From assembly GCA_030686995.1 (NCBI GenBank), contig CM060697.1:103415272-103479271 (forward strand): DNA of 64,000 bases. Reading direction: 5' to 3'. A program made the position numbers and the translations under genes. This document shows, in pieces, positions 1 through 11,001 of the stretch (its first letter is position 1; the number at the start of each line of letters is the position of its first letter). The DNA is from Artemisia argyi (Eukaryota > Streptophyta > Magnoliopsida > Asterales > Asteraceae). Below the pieces are notes generated by a model. It was given only the letters and a program-made list of their open reading frames with translations, made no database searches and had not been told where the DNA came from.

Positions 1-437
1 CAAAAGAAGGGATATATTCAGTTGTATCAACTTTATATGCAGTCTCGATTTGTATGTCAGTTATGGAATGCAGAAAATCGTCACAGTATTTTCAGAATCA
101 AGTACTCTCTCTTGAGCAAACTCTTCCATTTTGGTTAATTTTTTTGTTATGATTTTGCATAATTTATGAATTGGCATAACAATCAATGAAGTACACCACT
201 ATTCCAATTTAATGTCTGATCGGTTACGTTTCATACAAACGGGCTTCATAGGATTTCTTAATCATAGCGCCCCCGCAGCAACGCGCGGGTTAACCCACTC
301 GTTTTATACAATATATGACAATTATATTAATATATTAATGGATGATAAGGATAGAAATGAAAAACTAAATTAATGTATAAGGTTGAAAGTGAAACTTTTG
401 CACATTTAGTGTAATAAATAGTATAGCACTATATTTA
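1..437. other. AT-rich intergenic DNA
   Basis: No open reading frame or gene signal is visible. The only structured piece is a GC-rich stretch at 266-303, listed separately. The rest is ordinary AT-rich flank. Confidence 0.5.
266..303 (+). mobile_element. Possible decayed Helitron 3' end
   Basis: A short GC-rich island, CCCCGCAGCAACGCGCGGG, can fold into a small hairpin and is followed by an AT-rich tail ending CCCACTCG. Plant Helitrons often end in such a hairpin followed by CTRR. The terminal CTAG expected is CTCG here and no 5' end was found, so this is only a candidate. Confidence 0.3.
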
Positions 438-692
438 CTACCTCCGTCCAAAAATAAATGTTCAGTTTGACTTTTCAGAGTCAAACTGGTTCAACTTTTA
501 CCTTAACTATTTTTGTGGGTGTTATATAATATTTAATGCAAAATATATGAATGGATTGAGTTTTGAGTGTATTTTTCAATGATATAATTTTTTATCATGT
601 ATTATATAACACACAAAAAATATTTAAGATCAAAGTTGAACCAATTTGACTCTGAAAAGTCAAATTGAACATTTATTTAGGAATGGAGAGAT
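438..692. mobile_element. Stowaway-like MITE
   Basis: The left end starts CTACCTCCGTCC after a TA dinucleotide. The right end is its imperfect inverted copy (GGAATGGAGAG) next to TTA. The inverted arms stay alignable for about 110 bp and include TTTGACTTTTCAGAGTCAAA near both ends. CTCCCTCCGTYY ends with TA target sites are the hallmark of Tc1/mariner-type Stowaway MITEs in plants. The element is about 255 bp and has no coding capacity. Confidence 0.8.
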
Positions 693-1953
693 TATTATTT
701 AGTGCATTTTAGTGGTTACTATTTATTGCACTAAAATAGTGCAAAGATATAGTGCTAACATTGGAGTGATTTTTATGTACGCAAAAAATACATATAGTGT
801 ATACATTAGAGATTGCCTTAGACTGCTTTTCTTTCTATCAAGCAACAAGTTATTTATTTTTTAGTATAAAATTTTATTAAAGTTGAACCATCAATAGTTC
901 AATACTATATTTTCTTATATTTTTGTATATAGTAATAGTAATAGTTACGGAATAGTCCTGATTTGACAAATACTACTAGCGATAAAAGAATATTCCAATA
1001 TGTTCCTTCCAACAAGAATGGCAAATCTAAAAGAGTATTATTTTACACCCATCATGTAATAACTATTATGCAATATTCAGAAATTTGACCATTTGTGTTG
1101 ACAAAAATATCAGTTTTTACTAAGTTTTTGTTCTTAATATGCGTAATTAAGATTTGAGGTGTGTTTGGTTTCAAGATTTGGGTTTAAGGGTATGAGTTTA
1201 TAGAAAACAGTAAAGGGATGATGTTTTGTTGTTCAGGTTACCCGAGGAGGATGTGATCGACTCAGACTAACTCAGTTGTATGTGTTTTAACCGGGGTATC
1301 CACTAACCGTTTATGAATTTGCTCCTTTATTCCCTGACGAGCCACAAGATGTTTACTTAGTAGGTTTCAAACATGAAATTTCATATGAGGATACCATCAC
1401 GTTTGACAATCAAGCTAACTTGTTCGTAGTTGGGCATGAGTTTGATAGAGTTCTTTATATTTTTGCATATTATTATATACATAACTTGCATATTAAAAGA
1501 TCATGAGTGTTATTCCAACCCATTTGCTTGAATTCATTTCTCTTTTAGCTTAAAAAAAAAAAAAAAATAAAAAAATAAAAAAAATCCAACGCGTTATCTA
1601 AATTTATATCACTATTTTGAAACAAGTGAATTGAATGGCCAACTTTTGGTACGGCATAATGGTTTAACCATGTCTGATTTCCAAGATCTCATTTTTTCAT
1701 AGTATCTTACCTTCATGTACTAAATGCATGAAAACCTATACATTATGGATCCGACCATGTGAAACGGGTCAAACATTTACATTATTTTTTCAAGATTTCA
1801 TTTATTATTGGACAGTTGAGAAACTTTCTTTACATTACTAGCAATTGTTCATTTATTAACTTCTTTCTTCTACCACTCATCTTCACATTTACAACACATA
1901 AAAAAAGAACACACACAAAGTATATCATTTCAGAGCTTTTGTGAAGTGGCTTC
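693..1953. other. Non-coding flank upstream of the Ole e 1-type gene
   Basis: AT-rich DNA with an A-rich tract near 1551-1583. Apart from the exon-like ORF at 1291-1506, no gene is visible. The proximal promoter of the gene starting at 1954 must lie here, but no convincing TATA box could be fixed. Confidence 0.4.
1291..1506 (+). other. Exon-like open frame of unknown origin
   Basis: An open frame of 71 codons without ATG follows a stop at 1288-1290 and ends in TGA at 1504-1506. It reads like globular protein (residues such as YPLTVYEFAPLFPDEP and GFKHEISYEDTITF). A pyrimidine-rich tract ending in CAG precedes it near 1237. It could be an exon remnant of a lost gene or transposon. I do not recognise the family and it may be chance. 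Confidence 0.25.
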
Positions 1954-4900
1954 ATGGGTTTGGTCACAACTATGAGTCTGGTTACAGCTATTGTCATATT
2001 GGGTGTAGTTATTAGTGGAGCTAATGGAGATGCTATGGTCAGTGGTGTAGTCTTTTGTGACCAATGCAAAGATGGCCAGATTTCACTCTTTGATTACCCT
2101 TTAAGTGGTCAGTAAATCTTTCATCTTTTGTATGCTTTAACTTATTTTATGTTCAGATGTCTAGTTAAAAGAAATGCAAACCAAGAACCACATTTTATAA
2201 TCGTACACATTTGTTGGAGAATGATACTAGTAACTTGATTAAATAAGATAATCCGAAACCTCTTGGTTCAGGTCTTCAGGACATAACTATCTCACGAGTA
2301 ACCAAATTTGTATGACTTTTTCCATGTAACTGTAATGTACGTATTGATAAAAGAAAATATATATTGCTATAAATGTTGCCTGCCTCACATTTTTTGAACA
2401 AGTTGGTTAAGCTAATTTTTATCGTCTCCCTATATTTTTCGGTACAATGTGAGACCGACATTCTTATAAAAGTTTTCAAAAATGTTTGTATGGTTATTAG
2501 TAGGGCTGTAAACGAACTGAACGTTCAGTGAACATTTCATGAACCGTTCGGTAAAAAGTTCGTTTATTTTCGTTCGTTTATCAAATGAATGAACATGAAC
2601 AATATTTTACGTTCGTTTAGTTAAATGAACGGACATGAACAAAAGTCTCGTTCGTTCATTTATGTTCGTGAACGTCCGATTAGGCGTTCGTTAAAGTTCG
2701 TTTATTTTTATTTATCTGTTTAATGTTCATATATCATATCTTTTAATTTTATAATTTTAAAAATTAGTTTACTTAAACAAAGCAACACTTATAAAACAAT
2801 ATATTGTGAAGAATTCAATAAAGTTTATATTTGTTTGTCTATTTTCATTTATGTTCGATCGTTTATGTTCGTTTAGCGTCTGTTTAGTGTCTTAATGAAC
2901 GAACATAAACGAACATGAACAATTCATTTTCTTAATAAACGAACATGAACAAGAAATTTGTCCGTTTAAACGTCCGTGTCCGTTTATTTATCCGGTTAAA
3001 ATTAAATGAACGAACATGAACAGGGCTCCGTTCGTGTTCGACCGGTTCGTTTACAGCCCTAGTTATTAGAGTGAGCAAGTTTGGAGATATTGTGAACAAT
3101 GTAACTATAACAAAAAATAAAATAAAAAAATATACATATAGAGTAGTTTACATTAATTAAAAAATGGTATCTAGAACATGAATAAGATAGTTGCAAACCT
3201 TGATAAGATAGTTACAAAGTACTCCGTACTATATGTTCTCTATTGATTGTCATTTTATTGATCTTTTACATATGTTCTCTATTGATTGTCATTTTATTGA
3301 TCTAAATATCTAACTATTGTATTTCTACTTCTATATGTTTGTATGTAATTTTGGTGCTTATAAAAGGAGTAAAAGTATCAATGGCTTGCCCGGGGCTAGG
3401 CGGACAGCTCACAGTAATAAGTGAGGAAACCACAAACTTCTTAGGAACTTACATGATGCGGTTCAAAGGTGCACCCGACATGAGCGGGTGCAAGGCACAC
3501 GTTACTGGTGATGGGCAGGGGTGTCGTGCAGTTGCGGGTCCAGCCCGTGGTCTAAATCTTGTGTTTCAAATATTTGATACTGAGATTTATACAGTTGATC
3601 ATTTAATTTCCCAACCTGCCCAACCAATGTCTAGATGTCCACGATCAACCTCCCCAGCTTTGCCAAAACCCACGCCAACACCCAAACCCACGCCCAGGCC
3701 TACGCCTACGCCTGCACCGGTGACACCAAGATTGCCACCTCCATCCTCCAAGGGAACACCTGTTCCTCATCCACCTCAACTACCACCATCGCCGCATTTG
3801 CCACCAATGCCGTCGATACCATTCTTGGAAGCTTCGGCTTGCCCATATAGGTAAGTGCAACGATATCGTCTATCGAGCTATATAATGAATTATATTTTGT
3901 GCATATAAGAATTGTTAACATAGAGCATAAGCAATTAATTTAGAAATTGCCAACTTCTGCCTAGCAGAGTTGGTCGGAGGTGTTACCACATGCGAGAGGT
4001 CTCAGGTTCAAATCTCTCCGTGGACGGTTTTCCTCTTAAGTGGGATATGTGGTGGTTCTGCCCCATAGATGCGTCGATTCGAGGCTGACACAGACTACCT
4101 TCTGGGTAAGTACTGTGGAATCGAATCACTAACTATATATAGTATTGTACTAACTTGCCGTTAAAAAAAGTTCATTTAGAAATTGTTATACAAGGTAAAA
4201 TCAAAACCTAAAATGAGTCATATATCACTAAAATTAGGGGTGACAATAACCTTTAAAATGACACGAAAACCGACTTGAAACAGGCCTAAAGTAAATAGGT
4301 TATAGTCCGGACTAAACTTGTTTTAAGTCATGTTCGGTTCAAAGTGGGTTAAACGTGTCAAATCTCTAACCTGTTCAAGTTCTTTGAAAAATAAAAAGTT
4401 TATGTTTATAACGTGATAAAAGAGTTAAATGGGTTAACCCGTCAACTTGTAAACCCTTTTTAACAATTCAATTCGTTTAGATAAACAAGTTAAATATACC
4501 AAGTTCGGTCCAGAACAGATTAGTGGTTTTGTTATACGTTCTTCTTATGGAATGGATTTTTATTACGAGTAATATGCAATGATAAGTTAAAAAACATAGA
4601 TTAAAAGTCAGTAACTTAGAATTATAACTAAACGTTTTTGACACATACTTTGTAGCATGTGGATGATGCCAGAGCACAAGTGTTATTGGAGGGTACTATC
4701 ACCCGACCTAAAAGTGTCGTTTGTTTTTGGACCGCTAGCAGCACGAAAATACGGGAATGATATTACACTACGAGGAAGCCTGTTAGGCCGAGGGGATCCT
4801 TATAAAACACTTCTAAGGGAAGGTACAACCGCGCTTCTCAATTCCTACAACAGTATCCAATTCCCATATCACCCGCTCGATGTTGTCACACACCTAAACT

Positions 4901-5013
4901 ATGCATTGCTTGGAGGATCAACTCGACAAGTTCTCATGACCGGCCTTCGGTTCTTGAGGGCAAATTCTGGAAAAACCGGAAACCTTACGTGCAAGTTCAC
5001 AACGTGCAAGTGA
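1954..5013 (+). CDS. Pollen Ole e 1/extensin-type secreted protein, three exons
   Basis: Exons 1954-2107, 3367-3850 and 4656-5013 join without frame conflict into 331 codons. Donor G|GTCAGT is in phase 1 with acceptor AAAAG|GA; donor AG|GTAAGT is in phase 2 with acceptor TGTAG|C. The start at 1954 gives a hydrophobic signal peptide ending near ANG (about residue 25). Then comes VSGVVFCDQCKDG, typical of the Ole e 1 domain, with further paired cysteines (MACPG, GCKAHV, ACPY). A Pro/Thr-rich extensin-like stretch fills the end of exon 2. Exon 3 carries MWMMPEHKCYW and a conserved C-terminal module ending in two cysteines. Such proteins are secreted to the cell wall; a structural role is inferred and no enzyme activity is known. 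Introns of 1259 and 805 bp hold a hAT MITE, a tandem repeat and a SINE. No lesion is visible. Confidence 0.85.
2501..3061. mobile_element. hAT-type MITE in intron 1
   Basis: The ends TAGGGCTGTAAACGAAC and GTTCGTTTACAGCCCTA are perfect inverted repeats. They are flanked by the 8-bp direct duplication GTTATTAG (2493-2500 and 3062-3069), which is diagnostic of hAT insertion. The interior is rich in repeated GTTCGTTTA and GAACATGAAC words in both orientations. At 561 bp with no coding capacity it is non-autonomous. Confidence 0.85.
3232..3304. repeat. 39-bp tandem duplication in intron 1
   Basis: TATGTTCTCTATTGATTGTC and the following bases occur twice in direct orientation with a 39-bp period, shortly upstream of the exon 2 acceptor. 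Confidence 0.8.
3950..4173 (+). mobile_element. tRNA-derived SINE in intron 2
   Basis: A 224-bp insert flanked by a perfect 12-bp direct duplication, ATTTAGAAATTG (3938-3949 and 4174-4185). It contains a pol III A-box-like stretch (TGGTCGGAGG, 3971-3980) and a B-box-like stretch (GGTTCAAATCTC, about 4005-4016), spaced as in a tRNA-related head, and ends in a short A-run. Together these mark a short interspersed element inserted by target-primed reverse transcription. Confidence 0.85.
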
Positions 5014-5651
5014 AACCGTTAATAATTAGTATCTAATATTATGTTCTTATGTTTGAGCAAATATATATATTTCACTTTGAAAGTTAAAACATATCATGCC
5101 GACTAGTGTACGAATATTTTGTATTCTTAAGTTTATGATTATTTATGTGAAAGATCATGAAATTTTAACTATGATTAATGTTTTTCTTAAGTCAAATACG
5201 CAGATTAGATATAAACAAATTAAAACAACATCGATTCTAAAATTACAACAATATCGACAACCGAGTCTAAAATTACAACAATATCGACAACATAATCCCT
5301 TTTTTATTTGTTTACATGTCGTAAATGATGCGTTTTTCGGCAGTGACAAAATATGTTGTCTGGTGGCATTGTGCAACACTACAATTGTGTAAAGCATGGT
5401 AGAACAATTTTAGGCTTTTTAGCTTGCAAGATACAAGTATTTATTGCATTGGAAGACATTTTCAATTTTCAAACTATCAAGCCGGCAATTGAACTATAAC
5501 TAAGCCTGCAAAGTTATTTAAACTTTTTGTTCTTAACATTTAGTTGTTTGAATTTATGGATAAATGTTGTCATTTCTCCTTTATAAAGTCATAAATTTGA
5601 ACAAGTTGTTGACAAACTAGTTTATCGAGCCAATAACGAGTCGAATAAGCC
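5014..5651. other. Intergenic spacer with amidase promoter
   Basis: Holds the presumed 3' UTR of the Ole e 1-type gene and the promoter of the amidase pseudogene. A short tandem duplication (TCTAAAATTACAACAATATC, two copies) lies near 5235-5291. No other gene is visible. Confidence 0.5.
5581..5588 (+). promoter_or_regulatory. TATA box of the amidase pseudogene
   Basis: TTATAAAG lies about 70 bp before the ATG at 5652, which suits a start of transcription near 5610. It suggests the promoter outlasted the loss of the coding sequence. Confidence 0.45.
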
Positions 5652-6380
5652 ATGGTCGCACTTTTCCTTGTTCTTGTAGCATTGCTCTCTTTATCAAATT
5701 GTCACTGTCACAAAGAAGCCACAATTAGCGAGCTTAGGCTCGCGTTTAGCCAGAACCGAGTTAGCTCTAGGCAACTAGTGGAGTTCTATCTTGGTGAGAT
5801 AAAGAAACTCAATCCGGTCCTAAAAGGGGTTCTTGAAGTGAACCCTGATGCACTATACCAAGCTGATAGAGCCGACCGTGAGCGGGCGGCTAAAGTGCCT
5901 CGGTCATTGGTCGGCTTGCATGGCATTCCTGTCCTTCTTAAGGACACTATAGGGACAAAAGACAAACTTAGCACGACAGGTGGGTCGTTTGCATTACTGG
6001 GGTCTATTGTGCCCCGTGATGCGGGAATTGTTTTGAGGTTACGAAAAGCCGGAGCTATTATATTAGGGAAAGCTACCTTGAGCGAATGGTCTAATTTTCG
6101 GTCACTAAATGCTCCTAGTGGTTTTAGTCCACGAGGCGGTCAAGGAAAGGTTAGTTTTTAGAAATGTAGTGTCAGTAGTACACTAACACTTCATTTCGAC
6201 GTTGCACATTACAATACAACGTAACTACGCGATGCATATAAGAAATATATATGCATCGGGAGGGTACTGAATTACATTGCAACCAAGCAATGCATATTAG
6301 TATAAGCTTACGACACCTTCATATATATAATACCTTAAAGAGTAAATATAACATATGAATTAAGCAAGGTTTTATGATCA

Positions 6381-6442
6381 TGTGTAGAATCCTTATGTAT
6401 TATCAGCAACTCCGTGTGTAGAATCCTTATGTATTATCAGCA
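6381..6442. repeat. 34-bp tandem duplication
   Basis: TGTGTAGAATCCTTATGTAT and the following TATCAGCA occur twice with a 34-bp period inside the region where the central amidase exon should be. Confidence 0.8.
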
Positions 6443-6498
6443 CTGGATACCGTCGGGTAACGATCTATACATATGAATTTGCCCTAAAAATATCATCA

Positions 6499-6835
6499 TC
6501 TTTTATATAATAAAACAAAACCCCTATTTGAAATTTTCCATTTCAAAAAAATCAATTCATACCTTATTTAGTAATAATTTTATTAAAAAAAAAAGATTAC
6601 TTTGTAACATTTTATATTTATCAATAAACAAGTAGTAGATAAATACAAAAAATATTGATAAGATTCAATTAATAATAGGATTAAAATTTTTAAATAATTA
6701 TCTTTAATAATAAAAAACTATAATTAAACATCATAAATCAAACAAAACAAAGATTAAATAATTTGTTTTTTCATAAATAAAAATATAATTCAAAATTTTT
6801 TTAAAAACCCGCGCGTGCGCGGATATTATAACTAG
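6499..6835 (+). mobile_element. Small non-autonomous Helitron-like element
   Basis: It starts with TC (TCTTTTATATAATAAAAC) after an A. It ends with a GC hairpin (CCCGCGCGTGCGCGG), a short AT tail and CTAG before a T. This matches the Helitron plan: 5' TC, 3' hairpin and CTRR, insertion between A and T. It is 337 bp and has no coding capacity. Confidence 0.6.
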
Positions 6836-7444
6836 TTATTAATACAACCGGCCACTTTTTTACATTGCTCCCTAAATTAATATTTTAGGCATGAAGGCGC
6901 GATTTTGATCGATAATTTGGAGATTCCCAATCTTGACACCATATTAAACGTCACGGCAAGTGGTGAAGCCGTAGCTACAATAGCCGAATTCAAGATCGCG
7001 ATAAACACTTACCTAAAATCACTTATTAAGTCACCCGTTCGCTCATTATCCGATATCATATCATTCACTCAAAAGTTTGGAGATATTGAAAACATAACAA
7101 ATTTCGGGCAAGAAATATTTCTAGCATCCCAAGCCACAAATGGGATCGGGGACTTAGAAAAGGCAGCCTTCACGAACATGGCTCGGCTCACAAGAGATGG
7201 ATATGAGAAGATGATGTTGGAGAATCGCCTCGATGCGGTTGTAACTCCTGGTGCTAAAATTTCTCCGGTGTTGGCTATTGGTGGTTTTCCAGCAATTAGT
7301 GTTCCTGCTGGTTATGATAACAAAGGTGTGCCTATTGGTATTTGTTTTAGTGGTTTGAAAGGGTCTGAACCTACATTGATTGAAATTAGCTATGGATTTG
7401 AGCATGTAACAAATGTAAGAAAGGTTCCTACATTTTTACCTTGA

Positions 7445-8839
7445 AAATCTATGTAAAAAGTAACATAAATATGTGATGTTACTTTACGATGTTACGTAGT
7501 GATACGTACACACTTGTCTTTGTTACGAAAATGACAACTAAATAAAATATAGTATCATGCTAACTTAAGAAAATGACAACTAAATAAAGTATATAAAACT
7601 ATGATAACTTAAAAAAATGAGAAGATAACCAAATGTCCAACTCCAGTAAACTCCTTGAAATTTATGCCAAGTTTCGATTCACCACTCATATATAATGCTT
7701 ATAACTTTGTCCTAGCTAGCACATGAATGAATAGCAATGCGTTCAAGCTAGTTGTCTTACGTTAATTTCTTTCATTGTTATTCTAATAATATCACGTCAG
7801 CTTATCGATTCATAATATATATAATTACCGGTTTTTAGCTATGCACACGATGAATGATATCATGAATTCATGATTGTCATCGACAATCTATTAAAATTAT
7901 GACTGTACGAGATTGATATGTTAAATGATACAAATTAACGAATCAAGATGATATTTTATGAATATTATTAATATACGAGTAGTTAAGATAGTAGGTAACC
8001 AAACAACAAATTAAACACGGCTTACCAACTTTGATCATTACGTGTAGTTGACTTTGAGACAAATGGTAAATATTCAGACAAGTATTGGCTACGAAGGAAT
8101 AACTTGTTCCAGTTTAAAAAAGCACTTATTATTTCATCTTTCATCTAAATGTCAATGTGCCCGGTCTTGATATATTTAACAGCTATGCTGTAGTATTTTA
8201 AAAGATGTTTCCCTCAGTTTGTGTTATGGGAGTGATTATTGGTCCTCTACGATAATAACTTATTGAGTTATACTGTATGACTTTATCTCAATTTTTTCAT
8301 AATTAAAACAGTTGTTTGATTATTAACAAATTCATGAAACTGTAACAAATCCATTTAAATTACTATATAACCAACTTATTGCCATCAAAGTTTCAAAATT
8401 TCAAATTTAATTAAGGTAGTCTTTCAGTAATTTCTATTTTAGAACTCCAAGTAAACTGTGTATTGTAGGTGTAACACAAACACCATATCAGCAAGGAAAA
8501 ACGAGTTATACCTATTCAAACTATTGTATATCCCTTGTATATTTGTATGCATGTTACTTTTTTCTTTGGCTGATATTTATTAAAGCTGACATGTCTTTAT
8601 GTATTTGAGAATTTGAGTAACACCTATTATCTTTAGTTCAATCATGATGAATATATATAGTTGCACTTAGAGCAAATCTAAGAAGGGTAATAAACTCTTA
8701 ACTCTTCCAAGGACAATATCTTATGGGTCCCTGGGCAGCTCCATGACATATTTTCAAGGTTCTTTTATTGTAGTTAAACCACAATTGACAAAAATCATAT
8801 ATTGAATCCCCACACCCAACCAACCCCTTGGCAGACCAC
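7445..8839. other. Intergenic region upstream of the dirigent gene
   Basis: AT-rich, no ORF of note. It contains copy A of a local duplication at about 7841-8110 and, at its right edge, the dirigent promoter. Confidence 0.5.
7841..8110 (+). repeat. Local direct duplication, copy A
   Basis: Shares blocks such as ACGATGAATGATATCAT, ACGAGATTGATAT and ACCAAACAACAAATTAA, in the same order, with 9782-9944 and 10471-10590. It lies about 0.8-1.0 kb upstream of the dirigent start. The copies are diverged and carry small indels, so the duplication is not recent. Confidence 0.65.
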
Positions 8840-8847
8840 TATAAATA
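8840..8847 (+). promoter_or_regulatory. TATA box of the dirigent gene
   Basis: TATAAATA lies 46 bp before the ATG at 8886. It predicts transcription starting near 8870, downstream of in-frame ATGs at 8802 and 8859. This is the main reason for choosing 8886 as translation start. Confidence 0.65.
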
Positions 8848-8885
8848 AAAGAGCTAATATGGAACTACAAAACACAAAACAAACA

Positions 8886-9446
8886 ATGGCCAAACTCATA
8901 ATCACCATATTCCTCCTTTGCTCTGTAGCAACAGGAGCCCGAGCCCAAACCTCCAACGACGTGAGTTGGGCCAAACGTGTAGACACGGGGTCACAAGTTG
9001 TCACGACCCTACAGTTTTACTTCCATGATACATTAAGTGGTAGCAATCCAAGTGCAGTCAGGGTAGCTCAACCACAGTCATCCTCCAGCTCACTTGGTGG
9101 TTTTGGTAACCTCATGATGATTGACGACCCTTTAACTGAAGGACCAGAAAAGAATTCCAAGCTCATTGGACATGCCCGTGGTATGTATGGTCAAGCGGCC
9201 CAAAATGATCTTGGATTGATTATGGTATTAAACTATGGGTTTATTGATGGGATATATAAAGATAGCTCGTTTAGTCTTTTGAGCTTAAACCCTGCAATGA
9301 AGACTGTTCGAGAGATGACCATAGTTGGTGGTACTGGACTATTTCGTTTAGCACGTGGTTATGCACTGGCTCAAACATATTGGATTGATCCAACCACCGG
9401 TGATGCAATAGTAGGATACAACGCAACGATTGTTACTTATATCTAA
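8886..9446 (+). CDS. Dirigent family protein
   Basis: A single exon of 186 residues, the usual size for the family. The N-terminus MAKLIITIFLLCSVATGARA is a signal peptide, so the protein is secreted to the apoplast. The dirigent domain follows with the family blocks LQFYFHDTLSG, GFGNLMMIDDPLTEGPE, GHARGMYGQAA, YKDSSFSLL, REMTIVGGTGLFRLARGYAL and GDAIVGYNATIVTYI, up to the C-terminus without gaps. Dirigent proteins steer stereoselective coupling of phenoxy radicals (lignan, lignin and related phenolics); the substrate cannot be told from sequence. The ATG at 8886 (ACAATGG) is preferred over 8802 or 8859 because the TATA box lies between 8802 and 8859 and because the signal peptide then starts at residue 1. 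No defect is visible. Confidence 0.92.
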   Translation: MAKLIITIFLLCSVATGARAQTSNDVSWAKRVDTGSQVVTTLQFYFHDTLSGSNPSAVRVAQPQSSSSSLGGFGNLMMIDDPLTEGPEKNSKLIGHARGMYGQAAQNDLGLIMVLNYGFIDGIYKDSSFSLLSLNPAMKTVREMTIVGGTGLFRLARGYALAQTYWIDPTTGDAIVGYNATIVTYI

Positions 9447-9952
9447 GTATGAACATTATTTGTTGACGTTAATTGGTTTTTTAGTATGATCAGGTGCATA
9501 TGAGAGAGACTATTATCTAGACACATTATGTTGTTAATTATGTCTGATTTTGATAATGTTTATTCACTTTACATATGTTAATAAAAAAAATAAATAGCAT
9601 AATGCATTCTTAATTTACTTACCACTGATTGTGATTGTGGGGTGATATATATGCATGGTATAATACGTAAGAAAATTAGGTTGTTTTGGTTGATTCGAGG
9701 AATTTTCTTGCATAACTTTCTTATAATGACGCGTCAACTAAGAGTTCTAGTTTATCGAGTCTTATTGGTTTACTATCCTGCCCACGATGAATGATATCAT
9801 CGGCATTCATAAGAATTATACCAATACGAGATTGATATACTAGAAGGGTACGTACAAAATAACGAATCGAAATGATAATTTTTGCTGATACGTATTAATG
9901 AAAGGGCAGGTTACCAAACAACAAATTAACCACGGTTTTCTTTGTATATTGG
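9447..9952. other. Dirigent 3' flank with duplication copy B
   Basis: Holds the presumed dirigent 3' UTR and, from about 9782, copy B of the duplication seen upstream of the gene. No ORF is visible. Confidence 0.5.
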
Positions 9953-10590
9953 TCTATGGGTTTTCATCGGTTCGGTTATCGGGTTATTCGGTTTATTCGG
10001 TTCGGTTAGTTCGGTTATTTTTTTTGGGTATAATCGAGAACTGAACCGAACCGAATTCAAATTGTTTAAACCGAACCGAAAACCGAACCGATTAACCGAA
10101 CCCTCATAACCAAAAACCGAACCGAATAACCGAATTACATAATTTTAATTATTTATTCATATATTTATATAGATTTTTAGAATTTTTTTTCAAGTTTAAA
10201 GATGTTATATTTATAGCATGAAAGAGTTTTAATATTTTTTTTTACATATAAATATATAAAAAATATATATATTTATTTGATTTCGGTTTTCGGTTCAGTT
10301 TTTGGTTTAGATTGCTAGAACCATAACTGAACCGAGAACTGAATTTTTAATTCGGTTCAGTTCGGTTTTGGCATATTCGGTTCGATTACAAGTTCGATTC
10401 GGCTATTTTTGGTTTGGTTCGGTTTCGGTTTTTGGTTTATTCGGGTATTACCCAAACCATGAACACCCCTATATTGGTCCCAGTTCAAGTTTAGTGTCTG
10501 GTTTCAGTTTACCCACTTTAATCATGTATTTGACTTTGAAACAAAACGTAATCAGAAAAATCATTGACCTAAAACGAATAACTTGATCGG
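9782..10590 (+). repeat. Local direct duplication, copy B, split by an insertion
   Basis: 9782-9944 and 10471-10590 together match copy A (7841-8110) in the same order. The break coincides exactly with the hAT-like element at 9953-10469. Because copy A lies upstream of the dirigent gene, copy B may be the leftover promoter side of a second, lost dirigent gene. Confidence 0.6.
9953..10469. mobile_element. hAT-like non-autonomous element rich in CGGTT
   Basis: Flanked by the 8-bp direct duplication TATATTGG (9945-9952 and 10470-10477). The terminal repeats are short and imperfect (TATGGGTTTTCATCGG against GGGGTGTTCATGGTTT on the other strand). The interior consists largely of CGGTTCGGTT and AACCGAACCG in both orientations. 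An 8-bp duplication fits the hAT superfamily. Confidence 0.6.
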
Positions 10591-10599
10591 TTTTGAAAA

Positions 10600-10602
<3 letters not shown>

Positions 10603-10630
<28 letters not shown>

Positions 10631-10636
10631 ATAAAA
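10603..10636. repeat. (AAAT)n microsatellite
   Basis: About seven consecutive TAAA/AAAT units. Confidence 0.85.
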
Positions 10637-10873
10637 AGATCAACCCTTCCATCATGCTTTCTTTGTGTCAAATCATTTTTTCATTTTATTTCGTCATAAA
10701 TAAATGTACATCTATAAGAGGGGAGGGTGTGGCTCGTTGCCTACCCTTGCCACTCTTACTTGGACAAGCAAATGAGCTCATTGCTACTCGTTGCCACACC
10801 ACCCCAAGCTCGCCGTGCTTCGCCACTTTGGTGGTGCTCGTCAGCACAACGAGAGGAGAGAAACTGCAAATCG

Positions 10874-10876
<3 letters not shown>

Positions 10877-10937
<61 letters not shown>
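10877..10937. repeat. (AT)n microsatellite, about 30 units
   Basis: Uninterrupted AT dinucleotides. This is the first of three long AT tracts within 550 bp. Confidence 0.95.
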
Positions 10938-10942
<5 letters not shown>

Positions 10943-11000
10943 GAAATTGTAGAGAGTTTATAATATATATGTATATATTATAACATGAAATTGTAGGGAG

Positions 11001-11001
<1 letters not shown>

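Larger units (their letters stand above)
5652..7444 (+). pseudogene. Amidase-signature enzyme gene lacking its central exon
   Basis: Exon 1 (5652-6149) encodes a signal peptide-like N-terminus and the first part of the amidase fold, including GIPVLLKDTIGTKD with the catalytic Lys97, and ends QGGQGK-like (RGGQGK) at a good donor, AAG|GTTAGT, in phase 0. The last exon (6889-7444) starts after TATTTTAG and encodes the amidase C-terminus (EGAILIDNLEIPNL to the stop). The exon between them should carry the GSSSGS loop with both catalytic serines, about 200 residues. It is absent from the 739 bp between these exons, which instead hold a tandem repeat and a Helitron-like insert. Exon 1 is in phase 0 while the last exon expects two bases from its predecessor, so direct splicing reads GCA TGA and stops at once. 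Both remaining exons are otherwise open, so the loss looks fairly recent. Confidence 0.85.

Noticed and set aside
3971..4016. A- and B-box motifs as a tRNA gene
   Set aside because: No cloverleaf or acceptor stem. The 12-bp target duplication and A-run show a SINE.
4230..4480. Possible further hAT-like element in intron 2 (AGGGGTGACAATAACC, GGGTTAACCCGTCAAC)
   Set aside because: No matching inverted end or target duplication could be found, so no element was called.
8802..8858. Upstream in-frame ATG codons of the dirigent gene (8802, 8859)
   Set aside because: The TATA box at 8840-8847 puts transcription start near 8870, and only the ATG at 8886 places the signal peptide at the N-terminus.
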